DNA of 64,000 bases, from the NCBI GenBank assembly GCA_018398805.1, contig JAGFBZ010000940.1, forward strand, positions 1,066,001 through 1,130,000, given 5' to 3'. Position numbers and translations under genes: made by a program. The notes under the pieces are model-generated. The model saw nothing but the letters and a program-made list of their open reading frames with translations, did no database searches and was not told where the DNA came from. Source of the stretch: Hirundichthys speculiger (lineage: Eukaryota; Chordata; Actinopteri; Beloniformes; Exocoetidae). Below, in pieces: positions 35,286 through 46,379 of this stretch (positions are counted from its first letter, which is position 1; each line of letters opens with the position of its first letter).

Positions 35286-36036
35286 GATAAATAAAAGTCA
35301 AATATACTTTATTGATCCCCCAAGGGGGAAATTCAAGTTTCAAGTACACCAGACGCTGCAGTCTGGTGTACTTGAGGAGCTGCCGGCGTCCAGCACTCCT
35401 TCTTCATGTCCCAGTCCTGTGGTCCGAGTGCTAACTCCAGTTAACAGCCGTTAAAACCAGTATATCTCCACAATGGTGAATTAAGTGAGATATCACAGGT
35501 CAGAGGAGGACACTGATGAACCAAACTCCGATGAACCAAACTGTCTCTTCTGGGAAGACCGAGCTCCCTCAGTCCGGCGAGCGATGGAGCCGACCATCCC
35601 AGAGCCCGGTTCATCATGTGGACCAGGTTGTTGGTGTCACCCATGGCGGTGCCGGGCCCACCAGGTCTTCTTCAGACGGCCCCCGCCAGGTCAGCTGACT
35701 CACCCCGGCGTGTAGACTCCTGGATAGCATGCCGCCGCTGCCACGTCGGGCTCCCGTCCCAGCTTAGTCGACACTGAAACCCAGATCCAGTGGCGGTGGT
35801 TGCTTCCTTTCCTTGTCCGCAGGTAGCAGTTAAGGATTAGCTTCCCCGAACCGGCCCCCAGCGACACCGTCCATGTCCGCGGCGGCACGTCTCCACCAGC
35901 CGCAAGAGGACCGGTCCGCAGACAGCACGTCGACACCCGACCGCAAAATCACCTAACCGGGGACAAACTGGAGCGTCCAGCGTCCAGCGTCGCAGGGACA
36001 AGTCCCGCAGAGCAGCAGCAAGTAGCCTCCATGCCA
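35286..36036 (-). repeat. Retroposon with a TTGGGGGATTAATAAAG-type 3' end, copy B (inverted)
   Basis: On the minus strand this matches copy A (1733-2447) from GCCTGGCATGGAGGCTACTT to TTGAATTTCCCCCTTGGGGG, then ATCAATAAAGTATATTTGAC. The translated blocks [18 protein letters not shown] and LLAAGGD are shared with copy A but differ in detail, so the copies are diverged. A short tandem GATGAACCAAACT repeat lies near 35514-35538. Confidence 0.75.
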
Positions 36037-36039
36037 GGC

Positions 36040-37215
36040 GAAGTCTGGCCTGTGCTAAAGGTTACACCAAATGTTAACTTATTGAGTCTGAACAATGGAA
36101 TTGCTTGGCATTGACTGTGTATTGTCTAAAAGTGGCTTGTGCCAACTAAGGTGGCAGGTCAAAGGATTAAGATTTCTGAGGGATGTCTGAAGGTTCTCTG
36201 CCGCATAGTGAGACACAGCTGTTAAAACATGTATATGCACACATAGACTCCAAGACAACCAGGTGTCTTTGTATGAATGAAAGTAGTGTATACTTTTAAG
36301 CACACACACACACACACACTGTCTCATACATCAGCTCTCTATATCTTCATTAAGTGTGGAAACAACCTTCCAGGGGAGCCACTGTTTGTCTTGAAGAACC
36401 AATTTATTTGTAATACCTACTGACGTTGTCAGCAAATTGCATGTAAAATTGTGCGTGTGAGTGTCACGCTTGTTTTGTGGGGCAGTCAGGGTACAGTATG
36501 TATGCATGTGTTGACTCAGTGAGTTTGGCGGCTTGGTCTCAAGGGAGTCGTGGCTTAGCCGACGCCAGCACACTGTTCAAGTTAAACACTCCTAATTAAG
36601 GAAGACGCCTACAGGCCCTCCTCTGTGTATGTGTGTTGAGGAAAGATGGAGAAAGTCTGAGTCTGACAAGAAGGTATGGAATGAAAAGAAAACCAGAGTC
36701 TTGCAGTGGTAAATAAGATGGGTAGCTGTGTCAGTGACTCTGTGGGTCTTTTTTTTTTCCCACAATGTACTAATGTCTAGTGACCATAAGAAGTACATGT
36801 ATTCACTATTTTCCTTGATAAAATTCTGGTTATATTATTTTTGTTTTACATTTTGGCATTTGAACTAAAATGCCTTAATGCTTGATGACCAATGCCCATT
36901 TGACTCCTGTTTGACAGGGAAAAGCAGTAACTCTACTCTAAGCCCATCAAGGACAAATTGGCTCCACACCCTATCTTAAAGGGTGAGTCCAGTCAGCTTT
37001 TGAAGAAGAAAGAAGTTATTTTCAGTTGCTTGTATTCGTGATCATGTTATTTCAGTTACTTTCCACGACTTGTGGTCTCAGGTCAGGGTTCAAATATAGT
37101 TTGACTGGTAAATCAGCAGCTCTCTCTTCACTATGACAGAACAGTGTCTGTATTACCTCTCACTGTATGATGCTCCAAAATCATCTCAGGCTCTGATCTA
37201 CCTCTGGTCTTTTTA
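36040..37215. other. Gene-free interval
   Basis: Apart from the small CA tract I see no repeat or exon I can support. Confidence 0.5.
36302..36320. repeat. Short (CA)n tract
   Basis: About nine CA units. Confidence 0.85.
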
Positions 37216-37221
37216 TAAAGC

Positions 37222-37390
37222 TTCTGTGGTACTCGTGGCCTTTATTAACAATGGAGGCAGATAGGGAACCAGGGCGGAGAGAGAGTGGGGAAGACAAAGC
37301 AAGGGTTGCTGGCCAGGATTCGAGCCTGCAACTGCTGCAGGAAGACTATAGCCTCTGTACGTCGGCCAACACTGAACTATCCAGTGGCCC
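37222..37390 (-). repeat. tRNA-type SINE (antisense)
   Basis: On the minus strand: a tRNA-like head with the B-box-like GGCTCGAATCC near 37317-37327 and the CTGCAGTTGCAGG region, then the CTTCCCCACTCTCTCTCCG pyrimidine block and the tail AATAAAGGCCACGAGTACC. It is the same family as 57475-57650. Confidence 0.75.
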
Positions 37391-39363
37391 ACTACCTCCA
37401 TTCTTCAAACAGATCCTGAGATCCTTAACCTCCTATACTTGAAGCAGAAACTCATCCCCAGCATAGAAAAGGTAATCCACTTATGACAAGTACTTTTAAA
37501 CACCCAAATATCTTGCCTGGATTAGGTCTACCCTGGACACAGTAACGGCCAAACTGCAGACACAAGAAATGTAAATACTTCAGAATAAAATTCTTAGGTC
37601 CAGATTTGATTGCATGGAAGTACAAAGCTGTACACCAATCTCAAAAGAGGCATACCCACAAAGAATACAGGAATGGAGTTAGTGATGGGCAAATGATACC
37701 AAGGCTTTCAAGCTTGTGACACTCTTTCTGAAGTGGAGTGGTTCAAGAACTTGTATCAAAAAACTGCTGTCACATGTCCAAAGCTTTGAACGTCGTCGCT
37801 GCCTCACTTCGGACTTCATTTGTTTAAAATCTTTTGAAACGTTTCATTGACTCAAAGTGTTTCATTGTGTTTCATTGGCTTAAAGCACCGAAGCATTCAC
37901 CATGCACAAAGCACTACCACTTGCTCACAAGCGTGATAGAAGTGTATCCTGACACTTCAGTTCAATTTAAAAGTACTTTCATTCATGCCAAAGGGGAAAT
38001 TAATTGTACAGTAGTTTTCATGATTTTAAGTCTCGTCAATGATTCTTTATAGATGTTTATTGCTGTGCTCAGGAAGGATCTCCTGTAGCTTCTGTGTTGC
38101 AGCAGATCTGAAGATCCTCTGACTGGAGACACTGTTGCTGAACCACTTGTGTTGTGTAGAGGATGTTCAGGGTTGTCCATGATGTTCTTCATTTGATTAA
38201 GTATCCTCCTTTGTACAATCAACTCCAGAGGCTTCAGAACAGGCTTCTTCTTTATCAGTTTGTTCAGTTTCTTTAAGTCAACTGGCTCTGATGCTGTTCC
38301 CCCAACAGATGACTGCAGATGAGATTGAACTCTCCACAGTAGACTTATAGAAGATATGTAACCTCTCACTGCAAACACTGAAGGGCCTAAGCTTTCTCAG
38401 GAAGTAGTCTGCTCTGTCCCCTCTTATATACAGCATCAGTGTTGCATCTCCAGTTTGTTGTCCAGGTGAACACAAGGTATTTATACTCCTCCACCACCTC
38501 CACTTCTTCTCCCTTGATGGAAATGCTGTTTGACTTGTTCCTGGTTCTCCTAAAATTCAAAATCAGCTCCTTTGTTTTGTTCACGTTCAAGATGGGCTAA
38601 TGGTTCCCACACTATGTCACAAGTGGTTCACCAGTTCTCTGTCCTCAGTCTCTTGTTCATCACTGATACACCCCACAACTGCAGAGTCATCGGAGTATTT
38701 CTGCAGATTACAGTCTGGCGGCAGGAGAGGAAGATGTTGAGCTTGTCTCTGAACTGAACCTGTTGAAGAATGAGTTCAGTTCATTTCTTCTGTCCAGACT
38801 TCCATCTATCTGATCCTCATTCTGCTTGAAGCCTGTGATCTTCTTCATCCTTGACCACACATCTCGTATGTTGTTCTGCTGGAGCTTGTTCTCCAGCTTT
38901 CTTCTGTACACCTCCATGTTGTCTCTAATATTGACTTTCAGTTCTTTTTGAACTGACCTCAGCAATTCCCTGTCTCCTTTCCTGAAGGCTTTTCTTTCCT
39001 GTTTAGCTCTTTCAGGTCACTGGTGATCCAGGGTTTGTTATTGGGGAAGCACCTCACTGTTCTGGTGGGTAAGATGTTGTCCACACAGAAGTTAATATAG
39101 TCAGTCACACATTCAGTTATAGCACTGATGTCATCTCCATGTGGCTCACAGAGTAGATCCCAGTCTGTAGCCTCAAAACACCCTCGCAGAATTTCTTCAG
39201 CTTCCTGTGACCACCACCTCACAGTCCCTTTTCGATCACAGGTTTCCTCTGGATGATGGGTTTGTGATTTGCCTTGCAGATGGAAGTCATGCAGAGGAGC
39301 TGTATGCGCCTCTGATGTTTGCATTAAACAAGTCCAAACATTTTCTTCTCACTGGTGGAGTAG

Positions 39364-39685
39364 TGGGCAGCCCGGTGGCTTGGTGGTTAGCACTGTTGCC
39401 TCACAGCAAGAAGGTTCCTGGTTTAAACCAGGGCCTTTCAGTGTGGAGTTTTCATGTTCTCCCCGTGCCTGCGTGGGCTTCCCCCGGGTACTCTGGCTTC
39501 CTCCCACAGTCCAAACACCTGCATGTCAGGTTAACTGACATGCAGGTGTCTGGTGGTGATTGTGAGTGTGCATGGTTGTTTGTCTACATGTGGCCCTGCG
39601 ATGGACTGTCCACCTGTCCAGGGTGTACCCCTGCCTTTCACCCGAAGATAGCTGGTATAGACTCCAGCAGATCCCTGTGTTTGAG
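39364..39685 (+). mobile_element. tRNA-like dispersed repeat (GGGCAGC-cGGTGG family)
   Basis: Begins GGGCAGCCCGGTGGCTTGGT with an A-box-like GTGGTTAGCACTG and a B-box-like GGTTTAAACCAG, followed by the conserved TTCTCCCCGTGCCTGCGTGG and CTTCCTCCCACAGTCCAAAC body. It contains a near-palindrome TGCATGTCAGGTTAACTGAC / ATGCAGG at 39521-39546. It is inserted in the antisense LINE. A second, inverted copy lies at 53925-54115. Confidence 0.75.
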
Positions 39686-39884
39686 ACGTTAGAGATGTGG
39701 TTGAAATCACAAGTGAACACCAGGAACAAACTGGGTTGTTTGTTGCCTGTAGCTTTGCAATGGCAGAGCTGATGACATCACATGTAGCGTTAGCTCCAGC
39801 TGGTAGTAGGATGCAAACTGCCATATTAATAACACTGGTGAATTCTTACAGTAAATAATGACAGAAGGGGTTTGGGTAGGTGGC

Positions 39885-40035
39885 CTATGTACAGAGGCTA
39901 ACGTCCTCATGCGGCTGGTCACCAGCTCAACTCCCGGTCGACCCTTTTGCTGTGTGTCTTCCCCGTTCTCTCTCTGCCCTGTTTCCTGTCTCTCCTTCTC
40001 TGTAAAATAAAGGCTGCTAGTGCCAAAAAATAATC
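39885..40035 (+). mobile_element. tRNA-type SINE
   Basis: tRNA-like head around GAGGCTAACGTCCTCATG and CACCAGCTCAACTCCCGG, then TTGCTGTGTGTCTTCCCCG, the CT-rich block and the tail AATAAAGGCTGCTAGTGCC-A(n). It is inserted in the endonuclease region of the antisense LINE. Confidence 0.7.
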
Positions 40036-41104
40036 ATAATGACAGAAACTTGAACAGCTATCAGTTTAATATCTGGGCTGAAGAAATGAAGTTTCACAGT
40101 AGCATGTCCTGGATTACACCATCTATTGTTGACAACCACTGCAGTTCCAAAATCTTTGCCTTTTCCGCTTGTCATCGTATCTTTGTCTGCCGGTATCGTC
40201 TGAAATACAGGCAGACAGATGCTGGAGTCCGGAATATGGTCCTGCAGCCACATCTGAGCAAAACACATTAAACTGCATTGTCAAAACTCCAGATTGTCCT
40301 CATAGGTTATATCCTATGTGAGAGATCTCACATTATCTATTATAAAACCTCCTCTTTCTCTCTCTTTACTTTGCTCCTGCTCTGCATCCATGGAATCTCC
40401 TCTTCAACTCATTTGGAACTTGGGGTTTCAGTCGGGGTATAATTTTCTTCTTGGTCAGCTACTGGGTGAAGGTTTAAATCCAATATAAAGCCATGTATTC
40501 GTGACTTTATATGTGTTTCTAATATTTACTTTTATTTCTTAAAAAAAGAAAAAGAAGCTAATAGATAGACAGAAGCTTATAAAAAAAAGAGATAGAAGCT
40601 GCGCGCTAAAGGTCGTATATAACTTCAAACCCATTTCTGATCACGTAGAATTAAACAATCTTGATGGCACACATATATGATTTAAATGGCATTTTGTGCC
40701 AAGGCTTTGGTCAAATTATGAAGCCGCTGCTGTAATTCCAGTCTGCCACCAGATGCCACTGTTCCTCCTCATAGTGAAGCCCCGAAGCTTCGAGTAATTT
40801 TCGGTACGATAAAGAAAGTTTTCAGTGCTTCGCAAGGATTCATCCACCCATCACTAGATGGAGTGGTTTAAAGTGGCTCACTCAATTCCTTAAAATGACC
40901 TTCCATAAAAACCTAGGATGGTGACTCTTTACAATTATTTTGTAAACCTTCTTAGTTTTTGATGCTTTGAAATTAAGTTGTAAACCTTTTTAGTCCCATT
41001 TGGTCAAGTTTCATTAATTTTTATCTCCCATCTTTTTTTAAAATGTTTTCTCTGGTTCTAGTTGCATTCTAGTCAGTTTTAAATAATTGTAGATCAAGGG
41101 ACGG

Positions 41105-41550
41105 AGAGAAGCACAGCACAGCCAGTGGACCAAAGCTGCATACAAGGAAAACTTAAGGAACCATCACATATGTGGCAAGGCATTCACATCACCACATCAC
41201 CAACTGCAGGGGCAGCCAGATACCATCTACAGCCAACAACACACCTCGCACGTTTTGAAATATCAGGAGCCGAGGACAGAGTAGCACCTGCATTGTCTGC
41301 CTTGGACCACCCACAGATTCTGCAGACACACAAGGTGAGGAGAACCCTCAGCGCTGTGAATGCTGGGAAAGCTGAAGGGCCAGGTGTGATTGCAGGGAGA
41401 GCGATTAAGGACTGTGCCATTGGGCCTGCACAGATGTTCACGGACATTTTCAATCTTCCACTGTCCCGGGCCGCTGTTCTCACCTGTCTCAAAGCAACGA
41501 CTGTTATCCTGATGCCCAAACAGACTAATATCTGCTTGAATTAGTATTGA
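41105..41550 (+). repeat. Rex3/jockey-like LINE fragment (N-terminal RT region)
   Basis: The plus frame reads VRRTLSAVNAGKAEGPGVIA, then CAIGPAQMFTDIFNLPLSRA and LKATTVILMPKQT, the fingers region of jockey-clade RTs (pattern V-N-x-x-K-A-x-G-P-D, then F-T-D-I-F-N-x-S-L). The conserved aspartate of GPD is glycine-valine here. It stops before the catalytic motifs. Confidence 0.7.
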
Positions 41551-41589
41551 CCAGTAGCACTCACTCCTGTTATCACACAATGTTTTGGG

Positions 41590-42525
41590 AGGTAAGTTTT
41601 AAATATTGAGGCCAGGCTTCCTGTTGACTGTGACTCTTACCAGTTTGGTTTCTTACTAGATTCAGTCAGGGTGGAGTCACTTCCTGCCAACACGGTGTCT
41701 TTCATAGTCTTGAGAAACTGACTTTCAAAACTATTCTTAAAGAAACCTATGGGTGACATCACAGAGGGTTTGTCCAGTTCTCATTATACATTCTATGGGG
41801 ACCACCAAAAATTGCCCAATCTGTAAAAGAAGATGTTTCGGAATAATGGAGAGTTGGCCAAAAACTCATTGCTGTAATGTTATTACTTTTCCAACAATGA
41901 GTTGGAAATATGCCCATTGTTTTGATTTTTTTCGTGAAGAAAGACGACAGAAATGTTTTTTTCAAATGTCATGTTTTATTTGCAGGACTTTGTAAGACTT
42001 TTTTCAGGACTATCCCTCTACAGCTGCCAATATCTGGGATACAAACCATAAAAGTTTTCATGTGACGATGATTCAATACATTATTTGGTCAAGTTTGAGC
42101 AGCGACAAAGCTGCTGTGGTGTCCAAGTACATCAGAGGGAAAAATTTAGGTTGTCAGTGCAGCTCCATTCATCTTATGGACCTTCCAACAAAATGACCGC
42201 TGTTAATTACTTTGTTACTGATAAACCTTTATAAAGACAACATTTTACAAAGGACTCTAAAACGTACCAGCGGGCTGATTCTGTTAGTGAAGAGGGAGAT
42301 GCAGCGATGGGATGAGAATGAGGTATATTTTCCTCTAAAATGAACACGAATGATCTTTTTTTTCCCCTTTCACCACATCAGCACAGATGTACACATTTCA
42401 GATTAGTTTAAACTCTTTCCTTTTTAATAAAGCTTATCCTTAATCTAAAAATAAAGTGAAAAACAGAGCTAATCCTTACTCCCTGTTTACTGATATCTCT
42501 TTCCTGTACACTGCCGCTGCTTCTT
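41590..42525. other. Gene-free interval
   Basis: No exon or repeat recognised. Confidence 0.45.
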
Positions 42526-42529
42526 ACCA

Positions 42530-42622
42530 TTTTTGCTCGGGGGTCTTCCTCTGAAAAACACAGAGAGACAATTTGCATTGTAATTGATGCTATACAAATA
42601 AAGTTGATTGAGCTGAAAAGGA
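42530..42622 (+). repeat. L2-type LINE 3' tail, short
   Basis: Retains TTGCTCGGGGGTC, GAGACAATTTGCATTGTAAT and GATGCTATACAAATAAAGTT, then GATTGAGCTGA. Confidence 0.75.
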
Positions 42623-42960
42623 CTGGTGCAGCCCAACCGGCCTACATGCAGGATGATTGACCGCAGGTCCCGGCAAAATTGCACTTGGAAGAGCCCTGAA
42701 ACAATTCTCCGCGGTCCCCGGCTCCTTCGGCTGAGCTGTGCTGCTGGCCGACTGCCATCCACCGTCCAGACTGACCATCGTCAGCTGGCCCTGCAGGCCA
42801 GTATAGCTCCACAGCAGACCTTTGCTTCTGCAGCTGATGCAGAGGGACCTCCAGAGGACCTCCAGCAGGACCTCCCGCCTCAGTGAGCTCAGCCACGGAG
42901 CTCCGCGGAGGAACCTCCTGTCTTGCTGAGGCCCAGCAGCACTTCATTTGTTGGTAGCGA
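42620..42960. other. Unexplained GC-rich segment
   Basis: A roughly 330-bp GC-rich island right after the L2 tail, open in several frames on both strands. One plus frame reads LQLMQRDLQRTSSRTSRLSE from a possible acceptor at 42833. No family is recognised. It could be a retroposed gene fragment, an exon or a GC-rich repeat. Confidence 0.3.
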
Positions 42961-43114
42961 CACTTGAAATGAGGACGTTTGGATGAAATTTAAAAAAAGA
43001 AACAAACATGAAGTCATATGAATTATCATCCTGCGTTAGCAGAAGCTAGTCCAGCCAAGCTACAACAGCTAACTGATGGGCTGTTGGTTCTGCCTTTTTG
43101 CAACATGGTGCCGT

Positions 43115-43270
43115 TGCTTTGCCCTCCCTGGTGTTTTCAGTGCTGTTGCCTACAAAATGGGACGTCCCGGGTTCAGATTCTGTTTGTGTCAAGAAGGGCA
43201 TCTGGCGTAAAACTTGTGCCAACCTAACCAGGCTTGTTATGTGGATCAGGCCACTGTGGTGAGAGGGAGC
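43115..43270 (+). repeat. Dispersed tRNA-like repeat fragment
   Basis: Contains GGACGTCCCGGGTTCAGATT (B-box-like) followed by GGGCATCTGGCGTAAAACTT and GTGCCAACCT, which I recognise as a common fish short repeat. The ends are unclear. Confidence 0.5.
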
Positions 43271-44816
43271 AGCTGAAATGGAAGTTTTTATGGTGATGTT
43301 TCTTGCTTTAAGCAAAGAGGGTTAAAAAGTTTCTCCAGGAACAGCATCTCATCTGAATGACTTAGTTAGCAAATGTTTCAGATCAACCTGATTGGAAATT
43401 TAGGATGAAGTTTGGAAAAAAAGGACCCTTCCAAAAACTGATCTGCAAGAGGAGGTGCCACAAAATACTTCATGTGATTTTTCTGGTGCACGATTCCATA
43501 ATATTTTCCTTTACTTGATCTCAAAGAAAAGAAAAACAATAAGAGGAATTTATTTATGAAGCCAGACATCATAAATAATAGTATTACAATAAATTGGACT
43601 TTATTGGATTGTTTTTCTTATCTAAACTGAAGACTTCTTTATAGACATTCATAATGCTTTGTAAAAAAAAAAGAAAAAAACAAACTGTAGAAACAGTTGA
43701 AAACCTGTTGAAAGAACCCAGTTAGCTCTTGTTACCAGGAAAAAAAAAAAAACCCAAAAAGTTCAAAGATATTTTTTTTGGCATAATTGTGACGTGAACA
43801 GCCTCTTAAAGCTGGAATATAATATTTGCTGCCTCTCCTCCGTGACGTAAATGGCGCATTAAACAGGGCAGGTGTTGCAGGTGTTGCAGATCTGCTCTGG
43901 GCTGACTTGCTGAGCTTCACTCCATGCGGGCGCTGTTAAGTGAGTGCGTGATTTCTAGTGTTTTAGCAACTCCTCTGGCTGCTTCCCTGAGACGATTGCG
44001 CCAGCAGGGTTTACTTAAGAATGGGAGCGTGACAGCCGCTGGAATGCTTCTGCCCACAGAGAAAGGGACATGGGTCACACCAACACTGCAGCTACAGGCC
44101 CTGGCAGCACAGATGCACCAGACACTCCAATGGGCTCTAGATAAAAGGGGGCTCTTCCTAACTGGTCACAGATGCTTCCATGGATCGTATCGAGCAAATA
44201 TCCCTCAGATATTTACATCTGTCTTTTACTTTTTACAGATTTACAGTAATTCCTTTATTATTTCCGCAATCACGAAGAACGCGCACGAAAGCTCTGTTGC
44301 GTTAGAATATGTTTTTTTGCATTCCGAGATGAATGGATTTGTATTATTTATCTTTTACAAATGTTATCCATTATCTCCTTTAATGGAAAAAGTAAAAAAT
44401 AAAAAAGATATCTGATCTATGATTATTTAAGAGTTTGGTATCACTCACTGCCAAAAAGTGGGCTGAGTCAGTGTCCGACAGCGTGCGCTCGTGTCCCCGT
44501 GTGAACTTTGTCAGCAGACGTGGTGTTTATGCAGATTTAGTTCTCACCAGCACTGCGGGGAAGGAAATGTTTGTTTAGTCATTGCTGGAGAGATTAAACC
44601 TAAACTGAGTTCAAATGTGTCATCAAGTTTTTTTTTTTTTCAGTTTTTGTGCACATTTAAAATGTGCGCATCAAAAGCCTGTGTGAAAATACGAGAAAGT
44701 AGACAAATAAAACGTTTCCGCATCCGGTGAAGATGGGCAAGTTGACGCTTCTATAAAAGAAAATATGACACCGGACACGCTTCAAGAATAAGGAAAAATA
44801 TGACATATAAATATAT

Positions 44817-45683
44817 TAGGGCTGGGCAACGATTAAAATTTTTTATCGCGATTAATCACATTATTTAACTGATTAATCGCGATTAATCGCATCGTATACG
44901 CAAAATCAAATAATGAATTCAAAAGTAGTGTAAATGCATTTTTTTTGAAATATTCTGCTGCCATATGAACTAAAATGTCATAACATTTGATGTTCAAACA
45001 TTTTTAACATCAGCACTTGTCAGTAACACATATTTAGTGTAAATCTCAAGTGTAAAGCTTATTGCCACTGCCAGGGCATTAATGTAATCTTGTTTTTATT
45101 TAAAAAAAAAAAAAAAAGTCTACAAAAAAAAAAAAAATTCCAACAAAATGATTGTGGCTCAGCACAATCAGAACATTAAAACAGGTAATTTCTGAGGTAA
45201 CAGCAGAAACCTTTAACGGGGAGTTCAACATGTCAGTTTCTGTTGAATCCTCCATCTGGGAGAACTTTAAAATAAAAATGTTCATGTTAAAGTTCAGTAA
45301 CTTTATCAATCCGTGTATTATTCATTCTTTCCATTTTCAATTGTCAATCAAAAATTTAAAAAAAAATTAAAAAGTGACATTTTATTATGGAGCAGATCTG
45401 ATGTAACATGGAGGAATGATGCCAAAGTTTTGTTGCAGTCCAGAATTTTTTTTTTAGACAGAATTGTTAATATTGCTACCTGAGTTGCTACCTGAACTGT
45501 AAAGTTCACAGATTTTTACCGTTCTCCATGTCTGTTTTAGCTTTTTCTTATGTTTACTGTTTTCCAGTTCCGCTGCAGTCAGTAACAGACTTTTCAAAAC
45601 AAAAGCATGTGACCAAAATAAATGTCGGCGTTAATAAATGAATGCGTTAACGCGATAATAACACGTTAACTTGCCCAGCCCTA
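44817..45683. mobile_element. hAT-like non-autonomous element (TAGGGCTGGGCAA TIRs)
   Basis: Perfect 13-bp TIRs TAGGGCTGGGCAA / TTGCCCAGCCCTA, with flanks AAATATAT (44809-44816) and AAATATAA (45684-45691) that match at 7 of 8 bases. Near the left end are tandem CGATTAATCG-type palindromes, mirrored by GCGTTAACGCG and ACACGTTAAC near the right end. It is 867 bp with no transposase. Part of the interior (45390-45480) recurs at 31100-31200. Confidence 0.85.
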
Positions 45684-46052
45684 AAATATAAATACATAAA
45701 CCAAACACATTGTACATCAGATATTTCCTCATATTTAAACTCCAAGTTTGCACTTAAGAAAAATGAATGGACTTGACAAATTAAGACGGTAAAAAAAGAC
45801 ATTTCTCTCGTTCAAAATAATGCGCCACAAAAAGGAAGAAGTAATTGATAAACATGGCAAATACTTTCTGACACAAAAGAAGATCTCTGCAAATTTTTCA
45901 TATTACTCTTTTTCTATTAAAATCATGCACAACTTGGCCATTAGTGTTTGGAAGCTTAACATTTAAAAAAAAAAGTGGATTAAAGGGAACAAGTTACATT
46001 AGAATCTGTCTGAGAAAAGTAAGTGATTAGAATATTTATTTATAATAAATAT

Positions 46053-46259
46053 CAGCTCCAGTGTGTGGTGTTGGTGGATGTGGATCTTATTGATGATCTC
46101 AGTGAGAAATGGCCTCTTGATGCTGGTGACATCCCATCAATCGTGTGAGCAGCAACGTGTCCAGCGATGGTCTTCAGACTGGAAGAGGCAGCTTCAACCA
46201 ACTTCAGACTCCTCCTTGGGGTTCTCAAGTACAACTTTTCACCACTGACAGACTTCATC
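46053..46259 (-). CDS. Possible terminal coding exon, unassigned
   Basis: On the minus strand a candidate acceptor (TTGTACGCAG) is followed by 68 codons: MKSVSGEKLYLRTP, RRSLKLVEAASSSLK and a Ser/Thr-rich end, ...SPASRGHFSLRSS...STNTTHWS, then a stop. The composition (basic, Ser/Thr-rich, ending in a hydrophilic tail) looks like a cytoplasmic C-terminus. I recognise no family and found no partner exon upstream within the window, so it may be chance. Confidence 0.3.
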
Positions 46260-46379
46260 TGCGTACAATAGTTACGGCAGTAAAACACAAAAGCAGATGC
46301 TCTAAAGAGTCGAACAGGAATGTGTTACTAAGACAACTGAATACTTAAATTACAAAACTATTGTGTCGTATTACTGATC

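Larger units (their letters stand above)
38040..40275 (-). mobile_element. jockey/Rex-type LINE, antisense, broken
   Basis: Minus-strand reading order: endonuclease start (MWLQDHIPDSSI, then VVNNRWCNPGHATVK at 40265-40080), endonuclease middle (LLPAGANATCDVISSAIAKL, 39830-39690), pre-RT domain (WWSQEAEEILRGCF and CFPNNKPWITSDLKEL, 39240-39000), VQKELKVNIRDNMEVYRRKL (38955-38895), DVWSRMKKITG (38860), TKELILNFRRTRNKS (38575-38530), and the C-terminal KKLNKLIKKKPVLKPLELI (38290-38220). Most of the RT palm is deleted. Two SINE-like elements (39364-39685 and 39885-40035) split the endonuclease. It is dead. Confidence 0.8.
37680..40856. mobile_element. hAT-type element carrying nested retroposons
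   Basis: The termini are TAGTGATGGGCAAATGA and, in reverse complement at the right end, TAGTGATGGGTGGATGA. The 8-bp flanks AATGGAGT (37672-37679) and GATGGAGT (40857-40864) match at 7 of 8 positions, as expected for an aged hAT target duplication. Subterminal DNA (37690-37960 and 40440-40840) contains inverted GAAGCTTCG/CAAAGCTTTG-like motifs. Most of the interior is a LINE with two SINE-like insertions. No hAT transposase is readable, so it is non-autonomous. Confidence 0.8.

Noticed and set aside
39207..39692. 161-codon plus frame
   Set aside because: It reads the antisense of the LINE and then the tRNA-like repeat.
41125..41544. 139-codon frame as a gene
   Set aside because: It is the fingers region of a jockey/Rex3-like reverse transcriptase, part of a dead LINE.
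43924..44415. 163-codon plus frame
   Set aside because: No domain, no splice context, and the second half is AT-driven hydrophobic sequence; treated as chance.
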